Made by a program: the position numbers and the translations under genes. Below, one piece after another: positions 1 to 6,155 of a stretch of DNA of 9,720 nt. Under the pieces are notes generated by a model that saw nothing but the letters and a program-made list of their open reading frames with translations, had not been told where the DNA came from and did no database searches. This DNA comes from an archaeon. GTDB taxonomy: Archaea > Thermoproteota > QMWL01. The stretch covers positions 1 through 9,720 of the forward strand of contig QMWL02000020.1 in assembly GCA_003661605.2 (NCBI GenBank), read 5' to 3'. The number at the start of each line of letters is the position of its first letter. Position 1 is the stretch's first letter.

Positions 1-2811
1 GTTTTTGATGCAAGCGATGCAGGGTTTGTAGGTTTTGTTAACAGCGACTTTTGCCGAATAAAAGGTATCCAGCCGGAGCGCCACATTCAAGGCATTGTTA
101 TAGCATTCTCTCGCTTCGTCTCAGTATACAGCGTCTCCGTTACGCATTGTCTGTTTGGAGCCTACATGATCGCATCCACGAACTCTACCATCGAATACAG
201 CGGGTTCGTTGGAATGGTAAGCGCGGTATCGGTAATCAGTTGCTCTAATTCGATAGTTGAGAGGTGCAACGTTACACTTTGTGGAGTTGGCGTAGAAGCC
301 TACTGGTCCTTCAACCTCACTATCCGGACAAATACTGTAACCTCCTGTACAACCGGTGTTCTCCTAAACGGAACCAACTATAGCTGTGTTGAAGCGAATA
401 GCATCCGTGAGTTCAACCAAACTGGTGTTCACCTAATCAACGCGTTTAACGATACCGTACAAGGAAACCTCGTTACAAGTATACTCACTAGCGTAGGCAT
501 CAACGTCACTGTTGTTAGCAATGAAACCGTGGAAACGGACTCGCTCATCTATAACAACTGGATCTCCGCCACTACCCACGTGGTTGTCGTTAACGCTACT
601 GCTCTATGGAATGTAACCGCCTATACTCAAGGACCTAACATCGCGGGAGGACCCTACCTCGGAGGCAATTACTGGGCTGGGTTTGCGGAGGTTGACAACA
701 ACCCCGACGATGGGTACAACGACACTGCGTTCGTTATAGATGCCAACAACATCGATTACCTCCCACTAGTTCTTGAAGGGCCGTTAGTCGAGATCGTAGA
801 TCCTGCAAACGGTACGGTTCTAGCACAACACTCTGTGCTAGTTACTTGGTACGGACCTGGTTTTACCCCACCCACCGATTACTTCAACGTGTTCCTCAAC
901 GGTACTCAACAAAATACCCTACCGATACCCGCTGGAACCGATCCTGTCTACAGCTACACAATTACCGTTCCCTCCGATGGATGCTTTGAAATACGTGTGG
1001 ACGGGTTCCAAGGAATCCCCACACCAACAAGCTCCGATTCTGTTATCATTTACGTAGATACACAGCCCCCCTCCATCACAATAACTTCACCCAGCAACGG
1101 ATCCGTCGTCGCTGGTCCACAGGTTGATATCTGGTGGACTGGTAGTGACACAGGTACTGGTATAACGCACTACCTAGTTCGTGTTGATAACGGGGACTGG
1201 GTCGATGTAGGGCTAAACCAGTCTTGCGTTGTACCTGCGCTTAGCGATGGCTGGCACTCTGTTGATGTTGCTGCTGTTGATGCTGCTGGAAACGCGGCCA
1301 TTGACACAGTAGTTTTCTTCGCCGACTCCTCTCCTCCAACCATACATCTTCTCGACCCGCCAGAAGGAGGGTGCGTCTCGACCAACGCTTCCCAATACAC
1401 CTTATCGTGGACAGCTAGTGACAACTACAACGTTAGCGCTGTCGAAGTCTACGTTAATGCTTCGCTCAAAGCACGGCTTTCGGGGAGCACTACCTCCTAC
1501 ACAATCGACTTGCCAGAGGAGGGCATTTACAACATTAGCGTCGTAGCTTTCGATTCTGTTGGCTTTAATGCGTCTTCTTCTGCAACGATAGTCGTAGACC
1601 GTACTTCCCCCATTGTACAGATCGTAGAGCCTAGCAAGGGCTGCATCCTCGGCTCCAAGAACCTAACGGTAGCTTGGGAAGTGAAAGAGCTTGAAGTTAG
1701 CAGCCAGTACATTGAACTCACTTACCCCAATGGCACTACACATGCGTGGAAACTCGACGCGACCACCCGCAACTTCACGATTGCTAATCTCGACGAAGGT
1801 AGTTACAACGTATCGCTTCACGTGTACGATGCAGCAGGCAATAAGGGATCCGGTACAACCTACTTCTCAATCGACCTTACGCCACCTACTCTTCAAATAC
1901 TCAACCCAATGAATCACACCCTCCTAAACACACCACAAATTACCGTCTGTATAAACGCAACTGATGCACATCCCTGTACGATAGAAGTGTTGCTTAACGG
2001 ACAGCTTACTAAGACGGTTAACTGGAATTCATCAGGTCTTCAGGAAATCCCCCTCGATGTGAGCGAGCAGAACTATACGCTTACCGTTCGAGCGACCGAT
2101 GCTGCTAACTGGTCCGCTAGCGCGACTGTTGTCTTCGCTGTCGACCTGACTCCACCCTCGATCAGCATCCTTCAGCCTAGCGAATCTGCTGTTCTTACCT
2201 CCACCATCGTTACCATCGAGTGGCATCTATCTGACGCATATGGCGTGGCAGAGCTCCAGCTACTAATCGACGGGATCGAAGCTAAGCGGATTCTAGCTCC
2301 ACCCGACTCCAGCTCTGTTGAGGTCTTAGTACCTGAAGGCTGGCATACACTCCAAGCAGTAGCCTTCGATTACGTAAACCATAGCTCTCAGGCTGTGCGC
2401 ACGTTCGCGGTCGACACCTCCCCACCCAGCCTTCAGATACTCGAACCCGCTAACCACAGTAGCGTTCCAGAAGGAAACCTAACCGTTCAGTGGCGTGTAA
2501 CGGATGCGGTCGGCGTTCAAAAGATATCCCTATATCTCAACGATACACTCATCGCCGACTTCGACTCTACAGCCACTAACTACGTTCTCACCTTAAGCTC
2601 AGGCACTTACATCATTCGCCTTACTGCAATCGATCTTGCTGGGCATGAAACATCAGTAGTGGTAGTGGTAAGGGTTACCGTTGCACCCGCTCCCGCACCC
2701 ACTCCTGCACCTTCACCCTCAGCTCTCCCCTTACTCCTCGGTATTGTTGCCGCAGCGATCGTCGCTGCTGTTGTCCTTCTCCTCTGGCGTAGACGAAAGC
2801 GTACTCGGTAG
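1..2811 (+). CDS. NosD-like beta-helix surface protein with seven Ig-like repeats and C-terminal anchor (5' end outside window)
   Basis: The frame is open from base 1 to the TAG at 2809-2811, giving at least 936 residues. The first internal ATG (166) falls inside beta-helix repeats, so the true start and signal peptide lie upstream. Residues 1 to about 200 are short, Asn/Val/Ile-rich rungs typical of right-handed parallel beta-helices (NosD/CASH type). They close with GGPYLGGNYWAGF (216-228) and an Asp/Asn-rich stretch, DNNPDDGYND, probably a calcium-binding or capping junction. Residues 261-894 hold seven Ig-like repeats of about 90 residues, most ending in a D-x-x-PP linker and several carrying DAAGN-like turns. 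A Pro/Ala linker (895-907), a hydrophobic helix (about 908-929) and a basic tail RRRKRTR follow. This predicts an extracellular protein held in the membrane by its C-terminus. I count 34 N-x-S/T sequons by hand, fitting heavy N-glycosylation. Despite the NosD-like fold there is no sign of a nitrous-oxide reductase context; the ligand is unknown. Confidence 0.93.
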   Translation, partial: VFDASDAGFVGFVNSDFCRIKGIQPERHIQGIVIAFSRFVSVYSVSVTHCLFGAYMIASTNSTIEYSGFVGMVSAVSVISCSNSIVERCNVTLCGVGVEAYWSFNLTIRTNTVTSCTTGVLLNGTNYSCVEANSIREFNQTGVHLINAFNDTVQGNLVTSILTSVGINVTVVSNETVETDSLIYNNWISATTHVVVVNATALWNVTAYTQGPNIAGGPYLGGNYWAGFAEVDNNPDDGYNDTAFVIDANNIDYLPLVLEGPLVEIVDPANGTVLAQHSVLVTWYGPGFTPPTDYFNVFLNGTQQNTLPIPAGTDPVYSYTITVPSDGCFEIRVDGFQGIPTPTSSDSVIIYVDTQPPSITITSPSNGSVVAGPQVDIWWTGSDTGTGITHYLVRVDNGDWVDVGLNQSCVVPALSDGWHSVDVAAVDAAGNAAIDTVVFFADSSPPTIHLLDPPEGGCVSTNASQYTLSWTASDNYNVSAVEVYVNASLKARLSGSTTSYTIDLPEEGIYNISVVAFDSVGFNASSSATIVVDRTSPIVQIVEPSKGCILGSKNLTVAWEVKELEVSSQYIELTYPNGTTHAWKLDATTRNFTIANLDEGSYNVSLHVYDAAGNKGSGTTYFSIDLTPPTLQILNPMNHTLLNTPQITVCINATDAHPCTIEVLLNGQLTKTVNWNSSGLQEIPLDVSEQNYTLTVRATDAANWSASATVVFAVDLTPPSISILQPSESAVLTSTIVTIEWHLSDAYGVAELQLLIDGIEAKRILAPPDSSSVEVLVPEGWHTLQAVAFDYVNHSSQAVRTFAVDTSPPSLQILEPANHSSVPEGNLTVQWRVTDAVGVQKISLYLNDTLIADFDSTATNYVLTLSSGTYIIRLTAIDLAGHETSVVVVVRVTVAPAPAPTPAPSPSALPLLLGIVAAAIVAAVVLLLWRRRKRTR
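781..2682 (+). repeat. Seven tandem Ig-like (Big_7-type) domain repeats in gene 1
   Basis: Repeats begin near codons 261, 358, 447, 538, 629, 720 and 811 of the open frame. Each follows the pattern of a strand with an I-x-x-P turn, a central W or I in strand C (such as VTW, WWT, VAW), and a closing strand before the D-x-x-PP linker. They are diverged at nucleotide level, so this is an old array rather than a recent slippage product. Repeats 4, 6 and 7 are the ones mirrored in the downstream gene at 3127; repeat 5 has no counterpart there. Confidence 0.85.
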
Positions 2812-2833
2812 TTTTTCGTAACGCTAAGCGTTT
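2812..2833 (+). terminator. Probable transcription terminator of gene 1
   Basis: A run of five T (2812-2816) follows the stop codon directly, then comes a perfect inverted repeat AACGC-TAA-GCGTT (2820-2832). Archaeal RNA polymerase terminates at oligo-T tracts in the non-template strand, and the small hairpin may assist. The stem is only 5 bp, so the call rests mainly on the T run and its position. Confidence 0.45.
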
Positions 2834-3083
2834 AGCTAGCCAACTAACTTTACGATCGGTAGAGATCGCTCTTCGTGTCCTTCAAACGATGTAGTGGCTT
2901 ATTGGTCACCTAGTGGAATCCAGCACCAGGCACACCAAGAAGAGCGTACAGAGATTAGGCGAGCATAGTGAGGCTAGGGATAAGGCTGTTGAGACCCTAG
3001 GAGGTATATACGTAGGACGAATTCGCCAAAGTTGTGAACTCAAGCTCTGAGACCGGAGCGGTTTTCAAGGGTGGTGTAGAAGG
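2834..3083. other. Intergenic stretch without a supported gene
   Basis: This is most of the 315-bp gap between genes 1 and 2. I see a weak stem CGATC-6nt-GATCG (2853-2868), the 8-bp palindromes GTATATAC (3004-3011) and CGAATTCG (3018-3025 region), and a GTG-initiated open frame of 45 codons (2913-3050) with no recognisable protein and only a loosely placed upstream start context. GGAGGTATATAC near 3000-3011 could be a second TATA-like element. No tRNA, rRNA or convincing small RNA was seen. Confidence 0.5.
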
Positions 3084-3092
3084 TTTTATATA
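3084..3092 (+). promoter_or_regulatory. TATA box of gene 2
   Basis: TTTTATATA is centred about 39 bp before the GTG start at 3127. Archaeal TATA boxes lie about 26 bp before the transcription start, which puts that near 3114 and gives a leader of only about a dozen bases. A purine-rich stretch (GTAGAAGG) just upstream fits a BRE. It is the clearest promoter element in the window. Confidence 0.65.
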
Positions 3093-3107
3093 GATAAAAT
3101 TTTTATC
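3093..3107. promoter_or_regulatory. Perfect 15-bp palindrome, candidate operator at the gene 2 promoter
   Basis: GATAAAA-T-TTTTATC is a perfect inverted repeat with 7-bp arms. It directly follows the TATA box and ends just before the predicted transcription start, where archaeal winged-helix or HTH repressors commonly bind to block polymerase recruitment. The symmetric AT-rich core could also arise by chance in AT-rich promoter DNA. Regulation is inferred from position and symmetry only. Confidence 0.45.
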
Positions 3108-3126
3108 CTGCAATAGATGTTAAAGA

Positions 3127-5022
3127 GTGAGAAAGATTACCATAATCGCAAGAATAGCGTCAGGGAGTAGACCATCAAGAGTTATTCTCTCTATGGGGGT
3201 TATTACTTTAATCATATCTTGGATTATACCGCTGTTTTTTGCATTTGGATGTTACAATCATGCTTACAGAGGATATAAAGCCTTTAACTCCCATGCTGGG
3301 TTAGTTGGCTTTAATGATAAAGAGAGCCAAGAATTTTATCTTGATAATTTCTATGTTAAGAAAGCTGAGTCTCAAGAGTGGCTTCTTTTGAAGAAGGACG
3401 GTTTTGAGTATGAAAAGGTATTTGATTTTCCTGAGAACTGGCAGGATCAAAGCGCACACCCTGAGTACGAATGGCATTTAGAAAAACCAGATCAGCACGC
3501 TCAGACTACTACGGAACTTTCCTTCTCAGGGAATAGGAGCGCAAAATTATGGACGGTTCCTCAGCCTGGCAAAAATGTGAGAAGCGTTTTGGTCGCTCCT
3601 GATTTTACCCATTGGGATAACCTCCTGAAGAAGATAACAATTCGTTTCTACCTTCCTGAAGGGCAATTTGGAGAGTTCGATGCAGGTGTATGGTTAGATG
3701 TCGACCTTTATGACCGTGAAAATGGTAAATGGTATATAGCAATAGTTGGTTTTAACCGCGAAGGACTCATCAAGTATGGAACAGGTTACGGGGCAACTGG
3801 AGGGCAGATAGACTTTGCCTCTCTAGACGGCGGGTTTATCCTCGAGTGCAACAAATGGTATAAAGCAGAGTTGGCAGCCAATTTTAGCAAATTTGGAGAT
3901 GATGATGGGATGATCTTTAGACTATACATTGATGGACAGGAGTATGAATGGAAACTGCCGCTTACAGCTTGGACCGATTACATGATATACAACTTTTCCT
4001 TTGGAGCCTACTACTTTGGCATCTCAAATTACCTAAATTACGAAGCAGTAGCCTACTTTGATGAGGCGGAAATCTACGTAGGAAAGGAAGATACGACAAT
4101 ACCAACCGTACAGATCGTGAGACCAGCACCAGGTTGTCTCCTCGGGTCTGAATCGGTGACTATATCCTGGGAGGTAGACGAGCCTAACCTTAGCAGCCAG
4201 TACCTCGAACTTATCTGTCCTAACGGAACTGTACGCTCGTGGCAGCTCGATCCAAATACCCGCAACTTCACGATCTACGGTCTCGAAGAAGGTCTGTTTA
4301 ACGTATCGATCTACGCTTACGATACGGCGGGCAACAAGGGCTACGATACAACCTACTTTACTGTCGACCTCACCCCACCATCCCTTCGGATCACTCATCC
4401 CGAAGAATGTTCCATTTTAAATTCCACAACGATTATGGTCGCGTGGACGCTTTCTGACGCATATGGCGTAGCCGAACTTAGCCTAGCAATCGATGGATTC
4501 GAGGTTAAGACGATCTTTAACCCTGAGGACATTGACTCTGTTGAAGTGCTTGCGCCTGAGGGCTGGCATACTCTTCGAGCGATAGCCCGCGACTACGCGA
4601 ACCATACGTCAGAGGTCGTGCTCACCTTTGCTGTCGATGTAACACCACCGTTCATTCAGATACTCGCTCCCACTAACCACAGCAGCGTCTCGGAAGAAAA
4701 CCTCACTATCGAGTGGCGTGTTGACGACTCCATCGGCATTCAAACTGTGTCCCTGTACCTTAACGATACACATATTGCTGACCTCGATCCTACAACCACT
4801 AGCTACACCCTCCTCCTCACTCAGGGGATCCATATCATCCGCCTCGTAGCAACCGACTTCGCTGGACATACTGCTGTCGCATCGGTGGTTGTCTCGGTTA
4901 CCGCTTCTGTTGCTCCCACTTTAGTGCCGTTCATACTGCCTATACTCATCAGCGCTGTTGCCGCCGCTATCATCGCAGCGATCGCTCTCCTGCTGCGCCG
5001 AAGGCAGAGGCGAACGCAATAA
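3127..5022 (+). CDS. Membrane-anchored surface protein: jelly-roll-like module plus three Ig-like repeats
   Basis: GTG start, 631 residues. An in-frame TAA at 3121-3123 fixes the 5' limit, and the promoter spacing agrees. A hydrophobic segment (about 19-41) acts as signal peptide or membrane anchor. Residues about 45-320 are rich in aromatic and beta-forming residues, with features such as FRLYIDGQEY and a final strand YFDEAEIYVG. This resembles concanavalin-A-like/LamG jelly rolls that bind carbohydrate or act as spacers; I infer the fold from pattern, not from a named family. Residues about 325-592 are three Ig-like repeats matching repeats 4, 6 and 7 of the upstream gene. A C-terminal helix (about 602-624) and the basic tail RRRQRRTQ end the protein. 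The first ~960 bp are much more AT-rich than the rest, suggesting a mosaic origin. The jelly-roll half has 3 N-x-S/T sequons; the shorter Ig half has 9. A role in surface adhesion or polysaccharide contact is inference. Confidence 0.9.
   Translation: MRKITIIARIASGSRPSRVILSMGVITLIISWIIPLFFAFGCYNHAYRGYKAFNSHAGLVGFNDKESQEFYLDNFYVKKAESQEWLLLKKDGFEYEKVFDFPENWQDQSAHPEYEWHLEKPDQHAQTTTELSFSGNRSAKLWTVPQPGKNVRSVLVAPDFTHWDNLLKKITIRFYLPEGQFGEFDAGVWLDVDLYDRENGKWYIAIVGFNREGLIKYGTGYGATGGQIDFASLDGGFILECNKWYKAELAANFSKFGDDDGMIFRLYIDGQEYEWKLPLTAWTDYMIYNFSFGAYYFGISNYLNYEAVAYFDEAEIYVGKEDTTIPTVQIVRPAPGCLLGSESVTISWEVDEPNLSSQYLELICPNGTVRSWQLDPNTRNFTIYGLEEGLFNVSIYAYDTAGNKGYDTTYFTVDLTPPSLRITHPEECSILNSTTIMVAWTLSDAYGVAELSLAIDGFEVKTIFNPEDIDSVEVLAPEGWHTLRAIARDYANHTSEVVLTFAVDVTPPFIQILAPTNHSSVSEENLTIEWRVDDSIGIQTVSLYLNDTHIADLDPTTTSYTLLLTQGIHIIRLVATDFAGHTAVASVVVSVTASVAPTLVPFILPILISAVAAAIIAAIALLLRRRQRRTQ
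4099..4902 (+). repeat. Three Ig-like repeats of gene 2, paralogous to repeats 4, 6 and 7 of gene 1
   Basis: The order and local sequence match gene 1 closely. Both carry the string TCTGACGCATATGGCGT (2230-2246 and 4453-4469), and both carry ACCCGCAACTTCACGAT (1765-1781 and 4258-4274). The repeat corresponding to gene 1 residues about 629-718 is absent. The membrane anchors that follow are also alike (an Ala/Ile/Val helix, then RRR), so the repeats and anchor were probably copied as one block. Confidence 0.85.
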
Positions 5023-5164
5023 ATTCTCGATGCAAGTTTTAAGCAAGAACATCAGGTAGCGGTCCGTGGAGGGCAAGCCTTCTTCACCGCTCAGACGATG
5101 CAGGCGTCGTCATCCCGCAAGCATCTAGCACGCGACTCTATTAGGGTTTTATGACCACAAGCGA
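5023..5164. other. Convergent intergenic region with a weak inverted repeat
   Basis: This 142-bp stretch separates the tail-to-tail genes 2 and 3. It contains GTTTTAAG just after gene 2, which could serve as a short T-tract terminator, and GACGA-8nt-TCGTC (5094-5111), a 5-bp stem that could work on either strand. I saw no RNA gene here. Confidence 0.35.
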
Positions 5165-6130
5165 TTAGTCTCCCTCTTCTCTCCCGCTTCCGAAGCGCCT
5201 ACGCAACTTTTGTATCCGCTTAAATGCCTCTCTTCCGAAGATAGCTTCCCGAATACCATAAATCGGCTCAGCGGGATGCTCTTGAAAGAGACGGGGACGC
5301 CGTGCTTCAAGTAACTGGTTTTCTTGTCCTACAAACTCCGCAGCAGTGTATATACGTCCTTCACCGAAGTCGTATACGCGAGCTAGGCGGTTTCGAAACG
5401 CTTCATCGCGCACAAGGTGGTGATCAAGGACTACTGAAGAGTCTGGCAAGTTTTTGAGGAGATCAAGAAGCTGGGTTTCAACGACTGTAAGTGCTTGCTG
5501 TGGCCAACGGCTTCCTACAAGATAGGTAGGAGGTCCGTCGGCGATGATCAAATCAGGTCGTCGGCGGACAATAAAGCGTGTGTGCTCAGCAACGACGGGA
5601 CCCTGGATATCGGATGTGAAGAGAACACGCTCTCCTCCTTCCTCAACAACAACTTGAATTACGAAGCCGAGCCGGTCGCTATACCCATGTGGCTGAGGCG
5701 GGGAAAAGCTAACACTCGTTCCTCTTCGTCGAAATCGCTTTCCATCTGCTTTTCGAACCCGTACTTCTACTCCAGCGTCTTCGAGCACGTGCATCCAAAA
5801 TCGTGCGCGCCGCAGCTGACTAGGGTTGATGTTTTGCTCAAAGTCCTTCAGCCATAACTCCTTACCATCATAGAGTTCAGGAAACCAAGGTGCGTGGTGA
5901 TCGTAGTGATAGTGCGTCACCACCACTACATCCGCCTCTCGGACAGCTTGAACAATTCGCTGCCACATCTGCCGTGCAGCTGCTGCTTCAAGAGGATGGG
6001 GTCGGTAGCCACTTCGCCACGGACCTAGGGAGACTCCAGGATCGATCACAAGCCTAAGACTACGCGTTTCAACAGCAACACACATGGCACGCGCTCCAAA
6101 GCTATCAAACGCCAGTAGCTGAACCTCCAC
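5165..6130 (-). CDS. UPF0282-family metallo-beta-lactamase-fold hydrolase
   Basis: GTG start at 6130, 321 residues, close to the usual size of about 300 for this archaeal family. The N-terminus (LLAFDSFGARAMCVAVE) and the IDPG motif (29-32) match the family start, supporting this GTG. A GAGAGGT stretch (6147-6141) sits 10 bases before it as ribosome binding site. Metal-ligand motifs are complete: THYHYDHH (72-79, the HxHxDH signature), PHG (147-149), FTSDIQGP (171-178), the conserved DGPPTY (198-203) and VLDHHLVRD (234-242). The enzyme should bind two metal ions, probably zinc, in the cytoplasm; there is no signal peptide. The family's substrate is not established to my knowledge. The C-terminal 20 residues are basic and look dispensable. 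The gene is convergent with gene 2 and divergent from gene 4, so it is a single transcription unit unrelated in build to the surface proteins around it. Confidence 0.94.
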   Translation of the reverse strand: MEVQLLAFDSFGARAMCVAVETRSLRLVIDPGVSLGPWRSGYRPHPLEAAAARQMWQRIVQAVREADVVVVTHYHYDHHAPWFPELYDGKELWLKDFEQNINPSQLRRARFWMHVLEDAGVEVRVRKADGKRFRRRGTSVSFSPPQPHGYSDRLGFVIQVVVEEGGERVLFTSDIQGPVVAEHTRFIVRRRPDLIIADGPPTYLVGSRWPQQALTVVETQLLDLLKNLPDSSVVLDHHLVRDEAFRNRLARVYDFGEGRIYTAAEFVGQENQLLEARRPRLFQEHPAEPIYGIREAIFGREAFKRIQKLRRRFGSGREEGD

Positions 6131-6155
6131 CCGCCGCGAAACCTCTCAGGTCTAA

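Noticed and set aside
51..248. Second plus-strand open frame at the window start
   Set aside because: It lies wholly inside gene 1, whose frame is open from base 1 and encodes beta-helix rungs; the alternate product has no recognisable features.
1..2811. True NosD copper-maturation role for the beta-helix proteins
   Set aside because: There is no nos operon context, and the Ig stalk and membrane anchor are unlike NosD. Only the fold class is shared.
2913..3050. GTG-initiated 45-codon open frame in the gap between genes 1 and 2
   Set aside because: A frame of this length has roughly a one-in-ten chance of lacking stops at random, there is no convincing ribosome binding site, and the product resembles nothing I know.
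4033..4398. 121-codon minus-strand open frame opposite the gene 2 Ig region
   Set aside because: It lies antisense to clearly conserved Ig coding sequence, and similar antisense frames occur opposite the matching region of gene 1, as expected from codon bias.
4927..4944. VPFILP before the C-terminal helix of gene 2, similar to the VPxxxP archaeosortase signal
   Set aside because: The motif is absent from the matching positions of genes 1 and 4, which have the same anchor design, and no sortase gene is in the window. A chance match in a hydrophobic region is more likely.
5094..5111. GACGA-8nt-TCGTC stem as a small RNA
   Set aside because: The stem is 5 bp with no promoter or flanking conserved boxes; at most a weak terminator aid.
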